Assembly (NCBI GenBank): GCA_019636625.1
Contig: JAHBXE010000001.1
Location: 434,001-498,000, forward strand
DNA from: Phycisphaeraceae bacterium
Lineage (GTDB): Bacteria; Planctomycetota; Phycisphaerae; Phycisphaerales; UBA1924
DNA: 64,000 nucleotides
Reading direction: 5' to 3'
How positions within the stretch are numbered: the stretch's first letter is position 1; each line of letters starts with the position of its first letter. Positions 44,826 to 52,755 of the stretch are shown one piece after another. The notes below the pieces were generated by a model that did no database searches, was not told the DNA's origin, and was given only the letters and a program-made list of their open reading frames with translations. The position numbers and the translations under genes were made by a program.

Positions 44826-45701
44826 ATGGCTTGGACCCAAGTCAAACCGCGCGCTACGTGGGAAGAACTCCGCGACCGTCTGAACGAGGTTGCAAAGTGC
44901 GATCAGCTTTCCTGCCGAGGCCAAGCAAAAGACTTTGGCGAAGGGGCTCTTTACTCAAGTCTGGACAGGGTGTTCAGATCGACCAAGGTAAGTGGGAAGA
45001 CCGCGATTGCGATCGAGAGGATCGCCATTCAGAGGTTCCTTCAGCAAGCACCAAACTACCTTTCAGTCGCGGAGCAGACGCTTCTCGACGAGGGGCCATC
45101 GCTTCTCATGCTCATGCGTCATTATGGCGGACCCACGCGATTGCTCGACTGGACCGAATCGTTGTGGATTGCTCTGTTCAACGCATGCGATGGATGCTGG
45201 GACTCGGACGGCGTCATCTGGGCCTTTCGACGTGACGAGTTCGATAAAGTCGTCATGAAAAAGTACTCGAACGAAGTACCTTTTGCTTTGCAATCGCGTG
45301 GGTTGTCGGCGGCTCCAGTTCTTCCCGCAGTAACGGTGTTGGAACTCAGCCCATGGGTGTGCAGGCTTTTCCCGGTCGGTCCCAGGATTCCGAGGCTGAT
45401 TGCTCAACAAGGCGCGTTCACAATCGGGAGTCAGCTAGGAATGGATCATGCCAAGTTCATCGATGAGGTGCTGCCTGAGACGCCAACACAAAAGTGGAAA
45501 ATCGTGGTTTCCAAGGACGTGAAACGTCACGCTTTGAAAGAGCTTGCGAAGATGGGAATCACAGCAAGCGCCCACTTTCCCGGAGTGGACGGCGTTGGGA
45601 AGTACCTCGAGACCTTTACCCACTTTGCGCACCTTGATCAAGGGGTCAAGACTGCTGCGGCATCGGGTTGGGGAGAACTCAACGGACCTCCATCTCCTTG
45701 A
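44826..45701 (+). CDS. FRG domain protein
   Basis: A 291-residue protein with the FRG-domain pattern: LSCRGQAKDF, then a helix with IERIAIQRFLQQAPNYL, and MRHYGGPTRLLDWTESLWIALFNAC, split by the central PTRLLDWT signature. FRG domains occur in mobile and defence-related proteins and are of unsettled biochemistry; a nucleic-acid or toxin role is possible. The GC content and codon use are visibly lower than those of the neighbours, suggesting transfer. No antitoxin or nuclease gene is beside it. The promoter seems leaderless. The following 250 bases hold no gene. Confidence 0.8.
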   Translation: MAWTQVKPRATWEELRDRLNEVAKCDQLSCRGQAKDFGEGALYSSLDRVFRSTKVSGKTAIAIERIAIQRFLQQAPNYLSVAEQTLLDEGPSLLMLMRHYGGPTRLLDWTESLWIALFNACDGCWDSDGVIWAFRRDEFDKVVMKKYSNEVPFALQSRGLSAAPVLPAVTVLELSPWVCRLFPVGPRIPRLIAQQGAFTIGSQLGMDHAKFIDEVLPETPTQKWKIVVSKDVKRHALKELAKMGITASAHFPGVDGVGKYLETFTHFAHLDQGVKTAAASGWGELNGPPSP

Positions 45702-45949
45702 GTCCGCGGCGCGTCGATGGCACATTCGACAACTGAGAGGGAGTTTCCAAATTGCTTTGCTTCGTTCCGATCGCATAGCACGCCTTGATTGAGACGGTCG
45801 GAAACGTTGGATCGAAGGGGTGCCATCTCGCATGCGGTGGCGTGGGCCGCCCCGGAACGCACAGCCCAGTTCGAAGTCGTGGCATTTCATCGGTAGCAAG
45901 TTCCGAGTACCTGATCTTTCGCTCCTCTCCCCGCCTACCATCCCGCCCT

Positions 45950-46387
45950 ATGTCCACCGCCCGCTCTTTCCGCTGCCGCCTCATCACCCCCGTCGCCCAG
46001 GTCCTCGACGAGCAGGCCGTGTCCGCCGTCGTTCCCGCTTGGGATGGCCTCTTCGGCGTCCTCCCCAACCGCGCCCCCATCGTCGCCAAGCTCGGCCTCG
46101 GCGAGCTCCAGATCAAGTTCGCCGACAGCGACAAGGGCAAGGGCGGCTCCCGCTCCTTCCTCGTCGAAGATGGCTTTGTCCAGATGGTCGACAACAAGCT
46201 CACCATCCTCGCGGCCAAGGCGATCCCCACCGAATCCCTCTCTGAGTCGGACGCCCAGGCCGAACTGAAAGAAGCCGAGTCTCGCCGCCCCGAAAAGGCC
46301 GGCGACGCCCAGCGCCTCACCGCCGACAAGGACCGTGCCCGAGCCAAGCTCCGCCTCGCCCAGAAGGCCTCTGGCCGCGGCATCTAA
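45950..46387 (+). CDS. atpC: F-type ATP synthase epsilon subunit
   Basis: A 145-residue epsilon subunit: beta-sandwich N-terminal domain with FRCRLITPVAQVLDEQAVSAVVPAWDG and GVLPNRAPIVAKLG, split by a turn, then a helical hairpin (about residues 105-140). It lies in the rotor stalk and damps ATP hydrolysis. It is normally the last gene of the atp operon, but no other ATP synthase gene is in the window, so it is displaced here. ATG 45950 has no Shine-Dalgarno. Confidence 0.88.
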   Translation: MSTARSFRCRLITPVAQVLDEQAVSAVVPAWDGLFGVLPNRAPIVAKLGLGELQIKFADSDKGKGGSRSFLVEDGFVQMVDNKLTILAAKAIPTESLSESDAQAELKEAESRRPEKAGDAQRLTADKDRARAKLRLAQKASGRGI

Positions 46388-46759
46388 CCCCGCGCACGCT
46401 CTGAATCACCGGCGAGTGTTCCACCGACTGGACTATTCAAGTCCAGCTTGTCCCCATTGCGCATCTTGACGCCGTTGAGCACCTTGAACACACCACCCAA
46501 CCGGTTTCAGCGGCAACCACTCATTTCCAGCACGACGCCGGCCTTGGACCAAACGCAATACCGAAGTCAACCGCAACTCAAGCCCCCTTCGCCACTATCG
46601 ACACAACCCCGATTCCCCTCCGCCCCGGCCAGGGCCGCGCGCACAAAAGCAGTCTTTAGCGTCTTCCAAGGTGCTCAAAGTTCCTTCCCCCAACCTGCGC
46701 ACCTTGAGCCTCCCGCCCGGTCACACTCCGTCACTGTGCCACAACGTCACGGCACGCTC
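46388..46759. other. Intergenic stretch without a convincing gene between convergent atpC and smpB
   Basis: 372 bases with strong strand asymmetry: the plus strand is rich in C and A and poor in G. A 7-bp hairpin with 5-base loop (46428-46446, CTGGACT/AGTCCAG) may end atpC transcription. TTGAGCACCTT (near 46475) recurs as its exact reverse complement at 46668-46678 and, with one change, at 46697-46708. A minus-strand frame at 46384-46491 gives 35 residues (FKVLNGVKMRNGDKLDL), possibly a gene remnant. No tmRNA was seen, despite smpB next to it. Confidence 0.4.
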
Positions 46760-47242
46760 CTAACCCCGATCCCTCCTCGTCATCGCCCTCGAAATGTCCC
46801 GCTTGCTCTCCCGCTCCGCGATCGAGTGGCGTTTGTCGTGCTTGCTCTTTCCCTTGCCAAGCCCGATCAGCACTTTCGCGTACCCGTTCTTGAAGTACAT
46901 CTTCAGCGGCACAAGGGTCATCCCCTTCTGCTGCACCTGCCGCCAGAGCTTCGCGATCTCGCGCTTGTGCGCCAGCAGTTTCCGCGTCCGTCCCATCGCG
47001 TGCTGACGGCTTCCCGCCGGCCCATACTCATCGATCGTGACGCTGTGAAGGTACAGACCGGGCGGGTGCTCCTGCACGCGCACGTACCCCTCCGTCAGGC
47101 TCACCTTCCCGTCGCGGATCGACTTGACCTCGCTTCCCCGCAGTTGAATCCCGCACTCCAGCGTCTCTGAAATGTGATAGTCAAACCGCGCCTTGCGGTT
47201 CTCCATCACCCGCTCCTCCGCCTTGTCCTTCTTCTTCGCCAT
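46760..47242 (-). CDS. smpB: SsrA-binding protein SmpB
   Basis: A 160-residue protein that brings tmRNA to stalled ribosomes. It has the NRKARFDYHISETLECGIQL start, GSEVKSIRDGKVSLTEGYV, and the KLLAHKREIAKLWRQVQQKGMTLVPL block, each a hallmark of SmpB, then the basic C-terminal tail ending with KRDISRAM that inserts in the mRNA channel. ATG 47242 gives the usual length. It is divergent from the TPR glycosyltransferase gene at 47279. Confidence 0.96.
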   Translation of the reverse strand: MAKKKDKAEERVMENRKARFDYHISETLECGIQLRGSEVKSIRDGKVSLTEGYVRVQEHPPGLYLHSVTIDEYGPAGSRQHAMGRTRKLLAHKREIAKLWRQVQQKGMTLVPLKMYFKNGYAKVLIGLGKGKSKHDKRHSIAERESKRDISRAMTRRDRG

Positions 47243-47278
47243 CACGCCAACGATACGCCGCGTTACCATCCCCACCCG

Positions 47279-49015
47279 ATGGAACCGGCCCTCCAGCGAG
47301 CCTTCGACCTTTCCCGCACCGGCAGCCTGCCCGCCGCGATCGCCGCCGTGCGCAAGTACCTGGCCATCAAGCCGGCCAGCCTTGAAGCCCTCAATCTTCT
47401 CGGGCTTCTGCTGACGCAGTCCGGGGAACTCGACCTCGCCGAGGCCCAGCTCCGGCGCGCGGTCGAACTCGCCCCCAACTCCCCCCAGGCCCACAACAAC
47501 CTCGCCCACATTCTCCTCCAGCGCCGGCGTTTCGCCGAGTCCGCCCGCTTCGCCACGCGCGCCGTCGAGATCAACCCGGGTTATGCCTTTGGCTACCTCA
47601 CGCTCAGTTGCGCTCTCGCGAGCGCACAAGACTCGCTCGGCGCCATCGAGGCCGCCCGGCGTGGCCTGTCCCTCGAGCCCGACTCTCCGCAGCACACCCG
47701 CAATCTTGTCATCGCGCTCGACGCCTCGGGCCGGTTTGATGAAGCGCTTCGGGCCGCCGAGGCGGCGCACGCACGCTTCCCCACCGATGCGCCCCTTCAT
47801 TCCATGCTCCTGATGTTCCTCAACTACACCGACCGCCCCGACATCGCTGAGGTTCACCGGCGATTCGGCGAACTGCACCCCGCTTCGCCTCCACCCCCTC
47901 TTTCCGTCCCAGACCCAGACCGTCCGCTCCGCGTCGGTTTCCTTTCCTCCGACTTGCGCACGCATTCCGTCGGGTTCTTCATCGATGCGCTCCTCTCGCA
48001 CGCGCCGACCTGGGTTTCGACCCATTGCTTCTCTCAGGTCGCCGCGCCAAAGGATCCCATGGCCCAGCGGTTCCGTGCCGCGGCCACCACATGGCGGGAA
48101 GTCGGGCATGTGGATGATGCGACACTCGCCGCTGTTCTCCGCGAAGCGAAACTCGACATCCTCGTCGACCTCATGGGCCACACGGGCGGGAATCGACTGC
48201 CGGTGCTGGCCGGCCGTCCCGCGCCGATTGCCCTGACGGCCATCGGCTACCCCAATACGACGGGCTTTGGGGCGATCGATTACCGCCTTGTCGACTCGAT
48301 CACCGATCCGCCGGGCTTGGAGTCGCTGTGCACGGAGTCTCTTCTGCGGGTCGATCCGTGCTTCCTGTGCTACCGACCACCGGACGATGCGCCAGCGCCG
48401 AGCATGCCGGCCCCTGACCAGCCCATCACGTTTGGATCATTCAATGCACCGGCCAAGATCGGGCCGCGAACCGCGGCGCTCTGGGCGGGGGTTCTCCAAG
48501 CCGTGCCGGGCAGCCGCCTGGTGCTCAAGTCGAAAGACCTCAGCGAGTCGTGTGCACGGGATGCCGTCCGCGATCGGTTGCAAGCGGCGGGTGTGGACCG
48601 CGACCGAATCGAGTTCCTGCCCGCCGCCGCCACCATCGCAGAGCACCTTGCCCTGTACTCGCGGGTTCATCTCGCCCTGGACACGGTGCCCTACAACGGG
48701 ACAACGACGACGTGCGAGGCGCTGTGGATGGGAGTCCCGGTGGTCACGCTCATGGGGGATCGGCACGCCGCTCGGGTGGGGGCCAGCCTTCTCCGAGCGG
48801 TGGGGCGGGAAGCGTGGGTGGCCGACTCGGCGGAGGACTATGTCCGGATCGCCGCGGGGCTCGCCCGTGCGAGCGATGAACTCGGGCGAGAGCGGGCGAC
48901 GCTGCGGGCGGAGATCGCATCCACCGCGCTGTGTGACGCACGGGCGTATGCAACGCGCGTGTACGGGGCGCTGCGAGAGGTATGGCGCCGGCGGTGCAAC
49001 GGAAAGGAAAAGTAA
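47279..49015 (+). CDS. TPR-containing O-GlcNAc transferase-like protein (GT41 family)
   Basis: A 578-residue protein with about five TPR repeats (residues 1-190, e.g. ALNLLGLLLTQSGELDLAEAQ) and a GT41 catalytic part: LRVGFLSSDLRTHSVGFF, LVDLMGHTGGNRLPVLAGRP, IGYPNTTGFGAIDYRLVDS, and DTVPYNGTTTTCEALWMGVPV. These match eukaryotic OGT/SPINDLY-type enzymes and bacterial homologues that glycosylate proteins. It has no signal peptide, so it probably acts on cytoplasmic proteins. It lies between divergent smpB and convergent FAH-family gene. Confidence 0.88.
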   Translation: MEPALQRAFDLSRTGSLPAAIAAVRKYLAIKPASLEALNLLGLLLTQSGELDLAEAQLRRAVELAPNSPQAHNNLAHILLQRRRFAESARFATRAVEINPGYAFGYLTLSCALASAQDSLGAIEAARRGLSLEPDSPQHTRNLVIALDASGRFDEALRAAEAAHARFPTDAPLHSMLLMFLNYTDRPDIAEVHRRFGELHPASPPPPLSVPDPDRPLRVGFLSSDLRTHSVGFFIDALLSHAPTWVSTHCFSQVAAPKDPMAQRFRAAATTWREVGHVDDATLAAVLREAKLDILVDLMGHTGGNRLPVLAGRPAPIALTAIGYPNTTGFGAIDYRLVDSITDPPGLESLCTESLLRVDPCFLCYRPPDDAPAPSMPAPDQPITFGSFNAPAKIGPRTAALWAGVLQAVPGSRLVLKSKDLSESCARDAVRDRLQAAGVDRDRIEFLPAAATIAEHLALYSRVHLALDTVPYNGTTTTCEALWMGVPVVTLMGDRHAARVGASLLRAVGREAWVADSAEDYVRIAAGLARASDELGRERATLRAEIASTALCDARAYATRVYGALREVWRRRCNGKEK

Positions 49016-49738
49016 CTACCCGGCGCGGACAGTATTCCGCAGCACGCCGATCCGCTCGATCTCGACCTCCACCACATCGCCGTGCTTGAGCCAGACGGGC
49101 GGCTTGCGTGCCATGCCCACGCCGCTGGGCGTTCCCGTCATGATCGCGGTGCAGGGCGGCAAGGTTGCTCCGCGAGAAAGATCGGCGATGAGGCCGGCCA
49201 CGGGGAAGATCATGTCGCGTGTGTGGCCGTCCTGCATCGTGGCGCCGTTGACGCGGCATTGAACGCGGAGGTTCTGAGGATCGGGAACCTCTGCGGCGGG
49301 GATGACCGTGGGCCCAAGGGGGCAGAAGGTGTCGAAGGACTTGCCGCGGCAGAACTGCCCGCCGGAGCCTTCCTTCTGCCACCACCGGGCGGAGACATCG
49401 TTGCCGCAGCAATAGCCGAGAACAAAGCGAAGCGCATCAACGGCGGAGACATCGCGGCAAGGCTTTGGGCCGATGATGACGCAAAGTTCGGCCTCGAAGT
49501 CGACCTGATCGCCGCCGAGCGTCGGGTCCTGGCAGATCTTCGGGATGACAATGTCGTCGCCGTTCAGCGACGCGCTGGCGGGGCTCTTGGTGAAGACCAT
49601 GGGGCGCGTGGGGACGTCCGCGGCCTGTTCCTTGGCGTGCTCGGCGTAGTTTCGGCCGATGCCGATGATGTAGCGGATGGGCAAGGCACCGGCCGCGGTC
49701 TGCACGGCGACCCCGATATCGGAACGGATCAGGTTCAT
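49016..49738 (-). CDS. Fumarylacetoacetate hydrolase family protein
   Basis: A 240-residue protein with the FAH C-terminal fold: IIGIGRNYAEHAKE, VDFEAELCVIIG (acidic metal ligands), LGYCCGNDVSARWWQ, FDTFCPLGP and the IMTGTPSGVGMARKP block. These enzymes split or hydrate acyl-pyruvates or related 2-oxo acids with Mg2+. Substrate cannot be told from sequence; the neighbours give no pathway. ATG 49738 gives the usual length for the single-domain type. The frame extends upstream to 50029 without similarity. Confidence 0.9.
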   Translation of the reverse strand: MNLIRSDIGVAVQTAAGALPIRYIIGIGRNYAEHAKEQAADVPTRPMVFTKSPASASLNGDDIVIPKICQDPTLGGDQVDFEAELCVIIGPKPCRDVSAVDALRFVLGYCCGNDVSARWWQKEGSGGQFCRGKSFDTFCPLGPTVIPAAEVPDPQNLRVQCRVNGATMQDGHTRDMIFPVAGLIADLSRGATLPPCTAIMTGTPSGVGMARKPPVWLKHGDVVEVEIERIGVLRNTVRAG

Positions 49739-49800
49739 GACCAGAGCGTATCGCGAAACGGGGCCGCCCGTGCAGAGCGGTTGGAGTGGGGGCCCGGTCC

Positions 49801-50145
49801 TCAGTCGCAGCAGGTGGCGACGTCCGGGCTTGGGCGGGTGAAGACCTCGAGCCCGAACATCTCGTCGACCTGCACGATGGCGCAGAGACGAACGTCGAGG
49901 GTCTCGGTCCAGCCACGGGAGTTCTCGGTGAGAACGAAGGGCAGGCACACGGCCAGCACACGCCGCGGGTCGCCGTCCGAGCATGTCATGCACGAGAAGG
50001 CGACGGGCTCGACGCGCTGGGTGTTCCAACCGTCCAGAAGCCAGTACGGGTAGACCTGGTGCGTGCGGGCGGTGATGGCAATGAACATCCCGGGGAGAAT
50101 GTCCTCCGGGGCGAGACGGCGGCTAATGGTGATCTCCGGGTTCAT
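49801..50145 (-). CDS. Hypothetical Cys-containing protein (114 aa)
   Basis: I do not recognise this protein. It is beta-rich, with PGMFIAITARTHQVYPYW near the N-terminus, a CMTC motif at about residues 52-55, further single Cys residues, and a C-terminal CCD. The CxxC and CC pairs could bind a metal or form a disulfide. There is no signal peptide. It is probably translated from its own promoter in the 248-base gap upstream. The FAH-family gene lies 62 bases downstream. Confidence 0.55.
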   Translation of the reverse strand: MNPEITISRRLAPEDILPGMFIAITARTHQVYPYWLLDGWNTQRVEPVAFSCMTCSDGDPRRVLAVCLPFVLTENSRGWTETLDVRLCAIVQVDEMFGLEVFTRPSPDVATCCD

Positions 50146-50393
50146 GGGCGCACGTGGACAACGTCGGGCACTTCAAGCCCGACAATACAGGGAAGCACTT
50201 GAGGTATGGGTGGGACGAACGTGGAATGATGAGGAGTGAGCGTCGGCTCAGCCGGCTCGGTCGATTCGCCGCGCCAGATGACTGGCGAGACAGCGGCGAA
50301 CGGAAGTTGTGTTCTGCGCGAACAGCACGTCAATACTCCTGATGCAGTGTTGGCCGTTGGATGCGCGGGGTCAAGAAGAGTTCCGCTGGTTTA
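50146..50393. other. Intergenic stretch between mqnD and the small Cys protein
   Basis: 248 bases with no convincing gene; the short frames on both strands (about 62 residues each) have no features. A hairpin with 7-bp perfect stem (50163-50169 GTCGGGC with 50177-50183) lies here, without a T-run. It may reduce read-through from mqnD or be part of the leader of the gene at 50145. Confidence 0.4.
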
Positions 50394-51353
50394 TCAAACA
50401 GTTTCAACGCGGCCGACGGGCGGACAAAGGCCCGCGGCAGCCCCTTCGCTCAGCAGTCGGCGGATGGACTCCCGACCGGCGTCGCCCATGTCCGCGGTCT
50501 CGGGCGTCACATACATCCGGCAATAGGCATCCAGGCGCTCGAGCGTGGATGGGGCGCCTCCGCCGCGGCGGGCGTTGGCGTCGGCGAAGGGGCGGGTGTA
50601 GGCGACGGACTCATCCCAGCGGTCCATCGCGTAGCGGACGGACCGTCGGAGCAGATCACTGATCGAGCTGATGGCGGAGTTCCCGAGGTCGCGGCGGATC
50701 GCGTTGACGCCGAGCGGGAGTTTCAGGCCGGTGCGTTGCTTCCACCACTGGCCCACATCCAGGAGGAGTTTGAGACCCGCATCGCCGAACGTGAGTTGTC
50801 CCTCGTGGATGACGAGCCCGGCGTCGACTTCACCGCGAGCGACAGCGCCGATGATCTGATCAAAGGGCATTTCCACAAAGCGAGTCGTGGGAGATTCGGG
50901 CTTGAGGCCCAGGACGAGACCGAGCATGAGAAAGGCGGTGGTCCGTCGCCCGGGGATGGCGATGCGAACGGTGGGGGGGCGGAGGCAGTTGTGGCAGTTC
51001 AGGCGGGTGTTGTCGGCACGGGCGACGAGCTTTGGGCCGTACCCGTCGCCGAAGGAGGCGCCGCACGAGGTGATGATGTAGCGGTCCTGAACATCGGCCC
51101 ACGCCCGAAGGGAAAGAGCGGTGACCTCGATGTCGCCTGTCGCGATGGCGCGGCGGTTCAGGGCCTCGATGTCGGCGGGCAAGGCTTTGAACTGGTACGG
51201 GCCTGTGTCGAGGGCGGGGGTGGTGATGGCCTTGGAATGATGCACGGGGCTGGTGGCCGTCCATGGCTGGTCCGGAGGCTCAATTTTGCCTGTCAGAGGC
51301 CACCACATGAAAGCGTCGTCGGGATCTGGCGAATGAGCAAGGGTCAGTTGCAT
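50394..51353 (-). CDS. mqnD: 1,4-dihydroxy-6-naphthoate synthase (futalosine pathway)
   Basis: A 319-residue cytoplasmic enzyme of the futalosine route to menaquinone. It opens LTLAHSPDPDDAFMWWPL and has the periplasmic-binding-protein-like fold with ITSCGASFGDGYGP, VRIAIPGRRTTAFL and the catalytic His in VDAGLVIHEGQLTF. It converts cyclic dehypoxanthine futalosine to the naphthoate. ATG 51353 aligns with the family start. No other mqn gene is in the window. Confidence 0.92.
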   Translation of the reverse strand: MQLTLAHSPDPDDAFMWWPLTGKIEPPDQPWTATSPVHHSKAITTPALDTGPYQFKALPADIEALNRRAIATGDIEVTALSLRAWADVQDRYIITSCGASFGDGYGPKLVARADNTRLNCHNCLRPPTVRIAIPGRRTTAFLMLGLVLGLKPESPTTRFVEMPFDQIIGAVARGEVDAGLVIHEGQLTFGDAGLKLLLDVGQWWKQRTGLKLPLGVNAIRRDLGNSAISSISDLLRRSVRYAMDRWDESVAYTRPFADANARRGGGAPSTLERLDAYCRMYVTPETADMGDAGRESIRRLLSEGAAAGLCPPVGRVETV

Positions 51354-51476
51354 GGGCGATCGTACGGGAGTCGGGTGGGAAAGCGACCGCAGTGCAACCG
51401 GAACCTCCGAAGCAGGTATTACGGTGGGCGCAGATCGGGAATCGGGTAGGGTGAGTGGCAACGAAAGGGGCCGACC

Positions 51477-52721
51477 ATGACGTCGTCGAGAGGGTGCGTG
51501 GCAGTGCGGGCGTGGATCGTGATCGTGATCTGCTTCCTTTCGGTCGCATCGGTACGCGGTCAGGAAGTGGCGGACCGGGCCGGTCCATTTGCAACGCCGA
51601 TCTCCTCGAAATCGGTGGAGACATTCGCCGCGGTGCTCGGGCTGGATGCGGAGCAGAAGTCGGTAGTCAAGGCGTTGTACGCGGGGTACCGGTCGGACTA
51701 CCGGCGGGCGATGGACAAGGGGGACTCAGCGACGCATGCGGAGCAACAGAAGTTCGAGGAAGACCCTGCGTCGGCGGATCACGAGGGATACGCGAAGAAG
51801 CGGATCGCGGTGGTGCGAGAGTTTGTGAAGGAGGCGGATCGCCTGGACAAGGCATTCATGTCGGATCTGAAGGCGATATTGACGCCGGAGCAGGCGGACC
51901 GATTTGAGCGAGCGGAGCGGGCGAGGCGACGTGAGGTGGGACTCCGGTTCTCGCTCATCGCCGGCGAGCAAGTGGACCTGTTCGCAATACTCCGGCAGAA
52001 CGCGATTGATCGGGATGCAACACCAGAGCTGAAGGATGTGCTTGAACCGTACGAAGTCGAGATTGACAAGACCATGGCTGCCAAGATCGCACTGTTTCGG
52101 GCGATCTTCGACAATATGGAGAAGTTCGAGGGGCCTTCGGGAGATCCTGCGGAGGTTGAGAAGGCGATGGAGGAGCTTCTGAGGAACGGAATGCGTACGC
52201 GTGATGCGCACCGAAACTGTATCCGTCGTCTTATGCCGTTGATCCCGGCGGAAAGGCAGGACGCGGTCGATCGCGCGGTGAAGCTCGCCGGCTTTCCTCG
52301 CGTGTACAGAGAATCCGCGGCGGATCAGGTTCTGAAGGCGGCACTGGCCATGAGGGACCTGTCCGCTGAGCAGCGAGCGGAGCTCGAAGCGATCCGGGAC
52401 TCGTATCGCCGCGAACTCGAAGGCGTGAACGCCCGATGGACGGCTGCGATTGAGGCCGCACAGGAGCAGATGCCGGGGAACTTCGTGCGTCTGATGATGG
52501 GAGAAGAGGACAAGCCGGATGACTCGCTTCGCCTGGCACGGGAGGCGAGGGTTGGGCTGGACGAGCGGACGATGCAGCGCGTTGTGCAACTGCTGTCGCA
52601 GGCGCAGCGCGAGAGCCTGCCGAAGATCGAGCCCGATACGAGCTGGCATGGGCGCGAGCACATGCCCGACTTTGAAGAAGATCAGGGCATGCGCGAATGG
52701 AAGAAGGAAGACGAGGGATGA
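51477..52721 (+). CDS. Secreted helical protein of unknown function (414 aa)
   Basis: Family not recognised. A signal peptide (AWIVIVICFLSVASVRG) is followed by an almost wholly helical, highly charged sequence rich in Glu, Arg and Ala. Segments such as LGLDAEQKSVVKAL, AILTPEQADRFERA and LSAEQRAELEAIRD resemble the LTxEQ helices of Spy/CpxP-like periplasmic proteins, which suggests a periplasmic chaperone-like or stress role. AAAGGGG lies six bases before ATG 51477. It is monocistronic. Confidence 0.68.
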   Translation: MTSSRGCVAVRAWIVIVICFLSVASVRGQEVADRAGPFATPISSKSVETFAAVLGLDAEQKSVVKALYAGYRSDYRRAMDKGDSATHAEQQKFEEDPASADHEGYAKKRIAVVREFVKEADRLDKAFMSDLKAILTPEQADRFERAERARRREVGLRFSLIAGEQVDLFAILRQNAIDRDATPELKDVLEPYEVEIDKTMAAKIALFRAIFDNMEKFEGPSGDPAEVEKAMEELLRNGMRTRDAHRNCIRRLMPLIPAERQDAVDRAVKLAGFPRVYRESAADQVLKAALAMRDLSAEQRAELEAIRDSYRRELEGVNARWTAAIEAAQEQMPGNFVRLMMGEEDKPDDSLRLAREARVGLDERTMQRVVQLLSQAQRESLPKIEPDTSWHGREHMPDFEEDQGMREWKKEDEG

Positions 52722-52755
52722 CCTGCGTCTTTCAGTCCGGCGCAAGGGGATGGGA

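Noticed and set aside
46388..46759. tmRNA gene next to smpB
   Set aside because: No alanyl-tRNA-like ends, no CCA end and no tag-peptide frame could be found in either direction.
46448..47170. 240-codon plus-strand frame over smpB
   Set aside because: Pro/Leu/Arg-rich shadow of smpB with no motifs.
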